From Flavobacterium sp. (lineage in GTDB: Bacteria > Bacteroidota > Bacteroidia > Flavobacteriales > Flavobacteriaceae), in the NCBI GenBank assembly GCA_010365135.1, contig JAAFGY010000006.1:1-50343 (forward strand): 50,343 nt of DNA, read 5' to 3'. Shown here piece after piece: positions 1 to 8,800 of this stretch (the first letter of the stretch is position 1; the number at the start of each line of letters is the position of its first letter). A program made the position numbers and the translations under genes. Below the pieces are notes generated by a model, which did no database searches, was not told the DNA's origin, and worked only from the letters and a program-made list of their open reading frames with translations.

Positions 1-299
1 AGTTTACAAGAGCGTTTATTAGGGAGCATGTTTACGTATCTCATTTGCTTATTATATATTTACGTAAATAATAAGATTTTGGATAAATTGTTTTTATGTA
101 ATTATTAACAACTTTAAATTATAAATAAAATCGTATAAAATTATTTGTTTTTTTGATTTTTTAATTAATATATTTGAAAAGAACTAAATGCATTCTATAT
201 AAACAAAATCGTAAAATTATTTACATTTTATTATTAAATTCAATTATATAATGCAATTCAAAAAACAGTCATAATAGGAGATAAAAAACAATATTAAAT
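1..299. other. AT-rich non-coding leader upstream of sbcD
   Basis: No convincing gene is seen here. The stretch is strongly AT-rich and carries a candidate promoter (144-176). It also holds an imperfect direct repeat: AAATCGTATAAAATTATTT at about 128-146 and AAATCGTAAAATTATTT at about 206-222. There is no strong Shine-Dalgarno sequence at normal spacing before the sbcD ATG, which is common in Bacteroidota. Confidence 0.6.
144..176 (+). promoter_or_regulatory. Candidate promoter of sbcDC
   Basis: TTTG at 144-147 and TATATTTG at 169-176 match the Bacteroidota -33 (TTTG) and -7 (TAnnTTTG) elements with a 21-nt spacer. The sbcD ATG lies about 120 nt downstream. The match is seen in the sequence; the promoter function is inferred. 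In DNA this AT-rich a chance match is possible. Confidence 0.4.
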
Positions 300-1535
300 A
301 TGAAGATTCTCCATACTGCAGACTGGCATATTGGTCAATTATTTCACGAATATGACCGTACCTCTGAACACCAAAAATTCTTATATTGGCTAGTGGAGAC
401 ATTAGAGACGGAACAGATTGACGTTTTGCTTATTAGTGGTGATGTATTCGATATATCGAATCCGTCAGCAATGTCTATAAAAATGTTCTATCGTTTCTTA
501 AATCAAGCTACTAAATTAAGTCCTGCTTTACAAATTATCATTACTGCAGGCAATCATGATTCTGCCTCACGTTTAGAAGCGCCAAAACCATTGTTGGAAT
601 CTTCCAACGTCCATATCATAGGATTAGTTGAAAAAGACGCAGAAGGTAAAATCAATTACGAAAAATTGCTTGTTCCGATACATGACACTTCTGGAAACAT
701 AAAAACGTGGTGTCTTGCTGTTCCTTTCCTGCGTATGGGTGATTACCCTGTAATTCCAGGCTGTGCAAACCCATATACCGAAGGTGTAACTGCATTATAC
801 AAAGAAGCATTTGAATATGCTGAGCAAAAAAAACAAGCCGAACAAAATATCATCGCAATGGGTCACCTACATACCCATCATGCTGAAATAACGGATTTGG
901 ATAAAACCGAAAGACTCATTATGGGAGGCGTAGAATGCATTTCTGCCACTGCTTTTCATCAAGATATTAAGTATGTTGCTTTAGGACACATTCACAAAGC
1001 ACAAAAAATTGGTGGCAAAGAACATATACGTTACTCAGGCAGTCCATTACCTATGTCTTTTTCAGAACTCAATTACAAACATCAAGTAATTGTTTTTGAT
1101 CTCCATCAGGAAATCAGTAACCTTAAAGCAATAGAGATTCCATTATTTGTACCACTTCAAAGAATTCCGCTAAGTCATCAGCCCCTACATGAAGTTATTG
1201 GTTTGTTAGAGCAGTTATCCAAAATAGACACTACTCTAGAAACAGCACCATATTTGGAGGTGCGGGTGTTGCTCGAAGGACCTGAACCCGCCTTGCGGCA
1301 TAAAATAGAAACAGCACTAGCAGGCAAAAAAGTAAGGCTCGCCAAAATCGATGTAAAATACCCTGCCTCTACCCAAGAAAAACAGGAATTTATAACACCA
1401 GAAAAACTGAACGAACTTCAACCACTCGATGTGTTCGACAAAATATACCAATCTAGATTCAATAGCGAAGTACCAATCGAAATCATGCAACTCTTTCAGC
1501 AAGTAGCACAAGAAGTAAATCAAACAGCCGAATAA
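300..1535 (+). CDS. sbcD: Exonuclease SbcCD subunit D (Mre11-type nuclease)
   Basis: This is the metallo-phosphoesterase subunit of the SbcCD nuclease, which opens DNA hairpins and trims double-strand ends in the cytoplasm. All five phosphoesterase signatures are visible: DWHIG near residues 8-12, GDVFD near 47, GNHD near 85, GHLHTHH near 190 and GHIHK near 230. The 411-aa length is normal for the family. The ATG at 300 gives the canonical N-terminus MKILHTADWHIG. One base separates its stop codon from the ATG of sbcC, so the two are translationally coupled and co-transcribed. The C-terminal third (about 290-411) is the less conserved SbcD capping region. No anomaly is seen. This is a chromosomal maintenance gene and not part of the carbohydrate loci to the right. 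Confidence 0.95.
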   Translation: MKILHTADWHIGQLFHEYDRTSEHQKFLYWLVETLETEQIDVLLISGDVFDISNPSAMSIKMFYRFLNQATKLSPALQIIITAGNHDSASRLEAPKPLLESSNVHIIGLVEKDAEGKINYEKLLVPIHDTSGNIKTWCLAVPFLRMGDYPVIPGCANPYTEGVTALYKEAFEYAEQKKQAEQNIIAMGHLHTHHAEITDLDKTERLIMGGVECISATAFHQDIKYVALGHIHKAQKIGGKEHIRYSGSPLPMSFSELNYKHQVIVFDLHQEISNLKAIEIPLFVPLQRIPLSHQPLHEVIGLLEQLSKIDTTLETAPYLEVRVLLEGPEPALRHKIETALAGKKVRLAKIDVKYPASTQEKQEFITPEKLNELQPLDVFDKIYQSRFNSEVPIEIMQLFQQVAQEVNQTAE

Positions 1536-1536
1536 G

Positions 1537-4500
1537 ATGAAGATACTAGTCATACGCATCAAAAATCTAGCCTCTTTAGAAGGAAACACCGAAATCGATT
1601 TTACAGCCGAGCCTTTATGTTCGGCAGGAATATTTGCTATTACTGGCGCTACAGGTGCTGGAAAATCTACTATATTGGACGCTTTATGTTTGGCTTTATA
1701 TGGCAAAACACCGCGATACTTGCAAGCAAAAGAGGCAGGAATAGAAATCAAAGATGCGCAAGGCAGTACACTCAGTCAGGGAGATGTCCGCAGTATCCTA
1801 CGCGACGGAACAGCTGAAGGATTTGCCGAGGTTGATTTCGTGGGTATAGACGGGAATCACTACCGTGCCAATTGGAATGTCAGACGAGCACGAAACAAGG
1901 CAGATGGAAGCATGCAGTCCGATTCAGTCACGCTAAAGAATATCACTTCCAATATAGAAATTCCAGGCAGGAAGCAAGAAACCCTAAACGAAATAGCACG
2001 TCTGGTGGGCTTAAACTTCGAGCAATTTACGCGATCTGTCCTATTAGCACAGGGCGACTTTACGGCCTTTATGAAAGCCAATAGAGATGAAAAATCGTCG
2101 CTGCTAGAAAAGCTTACCGGAACGCATATCTATTCTGAAATTTCCAAAAAGATTTACGAAAAATATAGGTTTGAAGAAGTCCAACTTCGCGACCTCAATT
2201 TACGTAAAGAAGGAATTATTACACTTACTGAAGAAGATCTGAAAACCCTATCAGACGATCAGGAGATTTTAGAAACCCAGATCAAAAATCTTGAAAAGGA
2301 TATCGAAAAACTAAGTTCAGAAATTAGATGGCACGAACAGCTCGCCAAACTACAAACTGGTCACGATGAAGCCAATGCTTCATTACAGCTTGCCACCGAA
2401 GCTAAAACATTGGCTTTGCCACGTAGCCAAAAGCTACTTTTGGCAGAACAGGTACAGCAAACCAGAACTTGGGCAGACGCCCTAAAGCATACGCAACAGC
2501 AACATACCGAAAAAACAACAGCTTTTACAGCACTAAAAGTAACCATTACCACCCTGCAAGAACAAAAAGAAGATCTGGAAACACAGCTAAAATTGGCAGA
2601 AAACCGTCTTGCAGAAAAAAACAAAGCACTTGCCGATGCACTTCCAATACTGGAGCAAGCTAAGAAACTGGACACCTTATTAACGGAGAAAAAAGAACAG
2701 GTAGAAAAACTCAAAGAAGAAGCTGAAAATGCTTCAGAAGAAAACACCAAGTATCAAACAGCACTAACAGCCAAGCAAGATGAATACAGTAATCTTGAGG
2801 CACAAATAAAAAACACAACCGACTGGAAGGCCGAAAACAAAGACCGAAGCCCGATTGCTGAAAACAAAGATCTCATCCTGTCCAAACTACAGGATGCGCA
2901 AAAATTGTTGGCAATCGTGCAAACCTCTCATACAAACCTGATTCAATTACAGGGCCAAATCGGAACAAACGAAGCCCAAAAGACACTTATTCAGAGCAAC
3001 TGGCAACAGCGGTCACAAGGCTTGGAAAATTTAAAGAAAAGCTATGATGCCCAGAGCAAAGAGCTGCTATTGATTCCCATCGAAAATCTAAATCTTGACA
3101 AAACCGAAACAGACCAAAAAATAGAAAACACGATAAAAGCACAGGCCCATTGGCAAATATTTTATAGTAACCAAACTGAATTAGAAACGCTAAACCAAAA
3201 ACAGCTAAAAGATCAATTCGATTATAAAACAAAACAGGAAGCATCACAAAAACTAACAACACAACTACCTGTAGAAAAGGCGCAAAAAGACACAACTTAC
3301 CAAATCCTGCAACAAGCCCGTCTGGCATCGGCCAAAAATGTAGAAACACTTAGAGATGCTTTGATTGACAACGAGCCTTGTCCTGTATGTGGCAGCACAA
3401 CCCATCCATACATAGTGCATAATCCGCAATTGGAAAATGTACTCGCTCAACTGGAAAAAACCTATCAAGAAAAAGAACAAAGCTATCTTGCCAGCTATAG
3501 CCTGCATAATGCCTTGGAACAAGAAAGCAACTCGCTAGAACAAACTATTCAAAGCCAGAACGAAGAGATAAAATCAAAGCAATCGGCATTGGAAAGAAAA
3601 AAACAAGCTTGGGAACAATTCGATAATGCAATAGATAGCCAAGCGATAGCTGATGCAAAAAAAGCAGAATGGATCGAAGAAAAATTACAATCGCTCAAAA
3701 TAAGACAAGCTGATTTGTTAGGACAAATACAAGCCCATACCGACAAAAAGCAACTACTGGAAAGAACTAAAAACCACATTGACCCACTAAAGGAAAACAT
3801 AAATAGCCTTGCCGACCAAATAAAAGACATCCAAGGCAAGCTGTCTGTCTATCACGAACAGCAAAACAGCAATACAAAAGAGCGAGACAAAGCAACCACC
3901 GAACTTAATGGCGTAGAACAACTGCTTTCTCCGTATTTTACAGCCTCAGACTGGATGGAAAATTGGAAATCTACCCCTGCAGATTTCGTAGAACGTATTG
4001 ATACTTTTGTCAAAAAATGGAAAGAAAACACCGAAAAATTCGAGAAATACAACCATCAGCAAGCAGCCCTCGAAGCTACACTAAAGGAATTACAAAACCA
4101 AGCCAAGAATCTATCGTCAGAAGTCAGTAAAAAAACGGAAGCCTGCCTTGCACAACATAACATTCATCTCGTCTTCAGCCAACAACGAGACGCCATATTT
4201 GCAGGGCAAGCTGTTAATGAAACCGAAGCACAGCTAAAACAAGCTATAACCGAAGCACAGCAACAGTTCGAAAAACTTAAAGGAAATCAGCAACAACTAA
4301 ATATTGATACCGCAAAAGCCCATACCCAAAAAGAAGAATTGACCACCACGTTAACGAGGTTGGAAACCGAAGCACAAAAATTAGCACAACAAATGCAAGA
4401 TTGGCTTAGCGATTTCAATCAAAAGAACGATCAATCGCTAAATATTGATACACTCAACCAGTTACTGGCTTTGAGCATCGACGGGATTAATACGGAACGA

Positions 4501-5274
4501 ACTGCGCTACAAACAATTGAAGAAGAAGTAACTAAAGCAAGTACTATCCTTGCAGAACGAAAACAGGCTTTTGACAGGCATAAACAAAACAGTGAATCAG
4601 AGCGACCACTTGAGGAACTTAACACACTTAAGGCCGTTGCAAAATCTGATTTAGAACAAAAGAAACATAAAAAAGGAGAAAATAGCTTCCGTTTGCAGCA
4701 AGATCAGGCCAATAAAAACAGCATTACCGAACTGCTTAAAAATATAAAAGCACAAGCCACCGTTACTGAAAACTGGAGTAAACTTAACGAAATCATCGGC
4801 TCTGCCGATGGCAAAAAATTCCGCCAGATTGCACAGGAATACACGCTTGATGTTCTGTTGGGTTATGCAAACATTCATCTGCAAGCACTCACCAGCCGAT
4901 ACAAGATTGAGCGCATTCCAGCATCACTTGGCTTACAGGTGGTAGATCAGGACATGGGCGATGAAGTGCGAACCGTCTATTCGCTTTCAGGTGGAGAATC
5001 GTTCTTGGTATCACTTGCCTTAGCCCTAGGCCTCGCTTCTCTATCCTCAAGTCGCATGAAAGTAGAATCTTTGTTTATTGACGAAGGCTTTGGTTCGCTA
5101 GATCCTACTACACTTAATATCGTCATGGATGCTTTGGAAAGACTCCATAATCAAGGGCGTAAAGTTGGTGTGATATCTCACGTTCAGGAAATGACGGAAA
5201 GGATTCCTGTGCAGATTAAGGTGAGTAAGCAGCAAAGTGGGAAGAGTAAGGTGGGAATTGAGAATATTTTTTAA
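1537..5274 (+). CDS. sbcC: Exonuclease SbcCD subunit C (Rad50-type ATPase)
   Basis: This is the ATPase partner of SbcD, an SMC-like protein whose long coiled coil bridges DNA ends. The Walker A motif GATGAGKST is at residues 37-45. A long Gln/Glu/Lys-rich coiled coil follows, interrupted by the zinc-hook motif CPVC at 615-618, roughly central as expected. The return coil leads to the ABC signature LSGGE at 1150-1154 and Walker B LFIDEGFGSLD at 1179-1189. At 1245 aa it is somewhat longer than E. coli SbcC (about 1050 aa), the extra being coiled coil. The start follows the sbcD stop by one base. Both ATPase halves and the hook are intact, so it should be functional. Confidence 0.95.
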   Translation: MKILVIRIKNLASLEGNTEIDFTAEPLCSAGIFAITGATGAGKSTILDALCLALYGKTPRYLQAKEAGIEIKDAQGSTLSQGDVRSILRDGTAEGFAEVDFVGIDGNHYRANWNVRRARNKADGSMQSDSVTLKNITSNIEIPGRKQETLNEIARLVGLNFEQFTRSVLLAQGDFTAFMKANRDEKSSLLEKLTGTHIYSEISKKIYEKYRFEEVQLRDLNLRKEGIITLTEEDLKTLSDDQEILETQIKNLEKDIEKLSSEIRWHEQLAKLQTGHDEANASLQLATEAKTLALPRSQKLLLAEQVQQTRTWADALKHTQQQHTEKTTAFTALKVTITTLQEQKEDLETQLKLAENRLAEKNKALADALPILEQAKKLDTLLTEKKEQVEKLKEEAENASEENTKYQTALTAKQDEYSNLEAQIKNTTDWKAENKDRSPIAENKDLILSKLQDAQKLLAIVQTSHTNLIQLQGQIGTNEAQKTLIQSNWQQRSQGLENLKKSYDAQSKELLLIPIENLNLDKTETDQKIENTIKAQAHWQIFYSNQTELETLNQKQLKDQFDYKTKQEASQKLTTQLPVEKAQKDTTYQILQQARLASAKNVETLRDALIDNEPCPVCGSTTHPYIVHNPQLENVLAQLEKTYQEKEQSYLASYSLHNALEQESNSLEQTIQSQNEEIKSKQSALERKKQAWEQFDNAIDSQAIADAKKAEWIEEKLQSLKIRQADLLGQIQAHTDKKQLLERTKNHIDPLKENINSLADQIKDIQGKLSVYHEQQNSNTKERDKATTELNGVEQLLSPYFTASDWMENWKSTPADFVERIDTFVKKWKENTEKFEKYNHQQAALEATLKELQNQAKNLSSEVSKKTEACLAQHNIHLVFSQQRDAIFAGQAVNETEAQLKQAITEAQQQFEKLKGNQQQLNIDTAKAHTQKEELTTTLTRLETEAQKLAQQMQDWLSDFNQKNDQSLNIDTLNQLLALSIDGINTERTALQTIEEEVTKASTILAERKQAFDRHKQNSESERPLEELNTLKAVAKSDLEQKKHKKGENSFRLQQDQANKNSITELLKNIKAQATVTENWSKLNEIIGSADGKKFRQIAQEYTLDVLLGYANIHLQALTSRYKIERIPASLGLQVVDQDMGDEVRTVYSLSGGESFLVSLALALGLASLSSSRMKVESLFIDEGFGSLDPTTLNIVMDALERLHNQGRKVGVISHVQEMTERIPVQIKVSKQQSGKSKVGIENIF

Positions 5275-5439
5275 AATTAATAACAGAATAATTAATGCTA
5301 GCTAAATTAAGATTAGACCAAACAAAAAAGTAATGAACAGGCTCTTGCAACCTACGAAATTGCAGTTATGTTAATTGACTTTGCAGGTAAAAAAATGGAA
5401 AAGTAGAGCAAGGATTGAGAAATTGATTAAGTAAAATAG

Positions 5440-5507
5440 TATTCCGCTGAAAAGAGCATCCCGATTTTTAATCGGGACGGTCGAAGGTTCGAATCCTTCT
5501 TCCTTCA
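5440..5507 (+). pseudogene. tRNA-Lys(TTT) remnant, 5' part degenerate
   Basis: The 3' two-thirds of a tRNA is well preserved. The D-stem 3' strand GAGC is at 5454-5457. The anticodon stem-loop is CCCGA-TTTTTAA-TCGGG at 5460-5476, with anticodon TTT at 5467-5469. The T arm is GAAGG-TTCGAAT-CCTTC at 5483-5499, and the 3' acceptor strand TTCCTTC plus discriminator A is at 5500-5507. The 5' acceptor strand that should pair with TTCCTTC is missing at the expected distance. The D-loop region (ATTCCGCTGAAAA) lacks the GG pair and only loosely resembles a normal D arm. I read this as a tRNA fragment or decayed tRNA, possibly an integration-site scar. It is not a working tRNA. Confidence 0.7.
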
Positions 5508-5519
5508 CATTCGTACCAA

Positions 5520-5548
5520 AACCTCTAAAGAAATTTAGAGGTTTTTTT
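5520..5548 (+). terminator. Rho-independent terminator after the tRNA remnant
   Basis: The stem AACCTCTAAA pairs with TTTAGAGGTT around a GAAA loop and runs directly into a T-tract ending at 5548. It lies 13 nt after the tRNA remnant, where a native tRNA terminator would be expected. Confidence 0.85.
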
Positions 5549-5703
5549 ATGGCATCTTTTCTATTAAATTTTCTAAATTTCAATACTTTGATTCGAGAAT
5601 AAGTCAATAGGAGCCACCCAGAAAGCCTGATTGAATTTTCGTTAACAATGCATAAAATGCACGTAACATTTCTTATTACACCTTCTTTCATTTACAATTT
5701 TGC

Positions 5704-5711
5704 TATATTTG
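5704..5711 (+). promoter_or_regulatory. Candidate -7 box for the first HTCS gene
   Basis: TATATTTG fits the Bacteroidota -7 consensus TAnnTTTG. It leaves a leader of about 165 nt before the proposed TTG start at 5880. No clear -33 TTTG is seen at the usual spacing, so confidence is modest. Confidence 0.35.
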
Positions 5712-5879
5712 TACTATTGGATTAAATTGATTCTTAGTGTTAAAAATCACGACCGATATATTAATAAATATTCTTTTTTTTCGGCTTATTTCATCAATTT
5801 TTTTAAATAAAAATACGTGCTAAATGATATAATTTGCATGATGAAACTATAAAATTCATTCATTAAAAAATTTATTAAA

Positions 5880-8800
5880 TTGAAAATTAAGATTTTGCTT
5901 TTTGGTTTTATTTTACTTGCGTTTGTTGCCTGTAACAATAGAGGAAAGCCTATATCCTTACTTACTGCAATGACGCAATTTCATGCATCCAAAGTCAATA
6001 ATGATGGTCTTAAATTAATTTCTAACTCAAGCCAGACATTAGATTTAAAATATTCTTTGGAGCAATTGGATAATACCAAGGGGCTATCAAACAGTTCTGT
6101 GAATTCTATTTTTCAGGATTCTGAAAAGTTACTTTGGATTGGAACTTGGGATGGACTTAATCGATATGATGGGCATAGTTTCAAAATTTTTAGACCTGAG
6201 TTAGACAACGAAAATAGCCTAAGCAACCAGGTTATTCTTAAAATTGATGAAGATAATAGGGGAAAAATCTGGATACTGACCATTCACGGAATCAATCAGT
6301 ATGATAAAAAGACGAACACTTTTCAGCGCTATTATTTTACCAGAAAAAATAAGCCTCCTCTGTCGGAATCAGAGTTTAATATGGCGCTTGATGTCTCAAA
6401 AAATGTATTTTGTGCTGTAAAAGATTGGGGAATTGGTTACTTCGACGGCAATGATTTCCAATTACTAAAAATCAAAAATTTTTCGACAAAGGCGGTCAAA
6501 AAAATGGAATTCACTTCGACGGGTGAATTACTTATTTTATTTGAAAACAATGACCTTTATGCTTTAACGTTTGAAACGGGAAGTAAAGCCAAAATGCAGG
6601 TTTCAAAAGTGAAATTGATTTCAAATGAAGTCAAAACATTTGAGATAATGCCGAAAGGGAAAGTTTGTATGGTTTCTACAAGCGGAAATGCTGATTTATT
6701 TTCTTTTTTGGATAAAAAAAGGCATTTTCTCCCTCAAAAAAACATTGGAAACATTATTGGAAATATTCCCGAAGGACTTGTTATTTCCAGTAAATCAGGA
6801 TATTCTATTATTAATAGTAGCGGAAATATTGTTGTCAAACCTTGGTTAAAATATCTTAAAAATCAAAAGATAACTACTTTAGTTCACGGAAGCGAAAATG
6901 TTATCTGGACCGGAACTGATGGTGATGGAGTTTTTAAAATGTATCCACTAAAAAAATCATTTAATCTAATTTCTAAAACGCAAATTCCCGAGTTAGATGG
7001 CGGTATTGTAAGAACTTTTCTGGAGGTTGCAGACAATTCTTTCTGGATTGGAACAAAAGGAAAAGGTTTATTTCATTTTTCTTCAAATTTTTATTTGGAT
7101 TCTGAAAAACCTTTAAAATATGAGAATTTCAATGAAAGTAACAGCACAATAAACAATGCTGTTTTTGCTTTATGCAAAGGAAAAGAAGATCTAATTTTTA
7201 TAGGAAGCGATGGAAATGGCATTAATGTTTTTGATTTAAAAAAATCAAAACTTATTAGTTGGGCAGCAATTATTGGGAATGAAAAATGTGATTATTTCAA
7301 GTCAACCTACGCCATTTATCAGGATAACGAAGGATTTATTTGGTTAGGAACTAACGGTTATGGCATGATTCGTTTTAAAATTGAGCGGTCGGGCGAAAAA
7401 CTTAAAATAACCGAATTCAAGAGATATATTACCGATAATAGTGATGAAAAATCGTTGAGCAGTACTATTATTTTTTCAATAGTTCCAAGAAATCAAAATC
7501 AGCTCTGGATTGGCACTCGATTGGGAGGCTTGAATCTTTTTGACAAAAAATCAGGCGTTTTTCGTACTTATGAAAATAGTAGCGACGATCTACATAGCTT
7601 ATCTAATAATGACATATTATGCCTGCAAACGGATGCCAATAATCGACTTTGGATAGGAACGAGTTTCGGTTTGAATCTATTGGAAAAAATAAATCCTGAC
7701 GGAAAAGCAGTATTTAAAAGCTATACTGTTAAAGAAGGTCTTCCTAATAATACCATTCACGGGATTATTTCTGACACTAAATCGAATCTATGGATAAGCA
7801 CGAATTTTGGTCTTTCCAATTTTATTCTTAATGAATCAAAATTTATCAATTATACTCAAAATGAAGGTCTTCAGAATAATGAATTTGCCGATGGCGCTTT
7901 CTATCAAAATTTAAAATCGAATTACATTTTTATGGGAGGAATAAAGGGCTTTAATTATTTCTTGCCTCAAAAAATAAGAGAATCAGCGGTTATTCCTGAT
8001 ATTCTTATTGATAAAATTAGTGGGCAAAATCAGGAAACTCCATACTACCAAGGATTAGTAATTTCTCCAAATTCGAAGGCTCATCCTTCTATTGTTTTAA
8101 AGTACAATCAAAACTTTTTTGACATTGAATTAGCGGCTTTAACGTTTATCAATAGTGAAAAATGTAAGTACGCGTATCAATTGATGAATTTTGATAAGAA
8201 CTGGAATTACATCAATAATCGGAGAATTATTTCCTTTACCAATGTTCCGCAAGGCAACTATTCTTTATGGATAAAATGGTCTAATAGCGATGGCGTTTGG
8301 AGTAAACCTGTTCATGCGATTGATATTAAAATTAAACCCGTATTTTGGCAATCGACAGTGGCAATTATCGTCTATTCAATATTGGTGATTCTTTTTATAA
8401 TGTTTGTTTTGAGTTATTATAAAAAGCGTCAATCCTTAAGTCAAAACATTCTTTTTAGAAAACGAGAAGAGGAACTTCACGAAAACAGACTTACTTTTTT
8501 TACGGATATTGCTCACGAGTTTCAAACCCCTTTGACCTTGATTGTTGGACCTATTCAAAAACTTTCTGAAGCATCAAACCTTGATAATCGAAATCAGAAG
8601 TTCGTTCATATGATTCAGCGAAACTCTTCCCGATTATTATTTCTGACCCAACAACTACTCGAGTTTCGAAAAGCGGAGTACGATTATTTAGAAGTTACAG
8701 CAAGGAAATTTGATCTTGTTAACTTGGTAGAACAAATTGCCGAATTGTTTGATGAATGGGCGTTGGATAGAAATATTGATTACAATCTGGACATCCCTTC

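Larger units (their letters stand above)
5275..5879. other. Intergenic boundary between sbcC and PUL 1
   Basis: This stretch of about 600 bases has no credible protein gene. It holds a tRNA-Lys remnant (5440-5507), a rho-independent terminator (5520-5548) and a candidate promoter for the downstream HTCS (-7 box 5704-5711). An open frame on the minus strand across 5371-5691 is an artefact of reading through the tRNA remnant. The rest is AT-rich with nothing further recognisable. Confidence 0.7.

Noticed and set aside
5371..5691. Minus-strand open frame of 106 codons containing EGFEPSTVPIKNRDAL
   Set aside because: That peptide is the reverse-strand reading of the tRNA-Lys anticodon and T arms, a well-known false protein.
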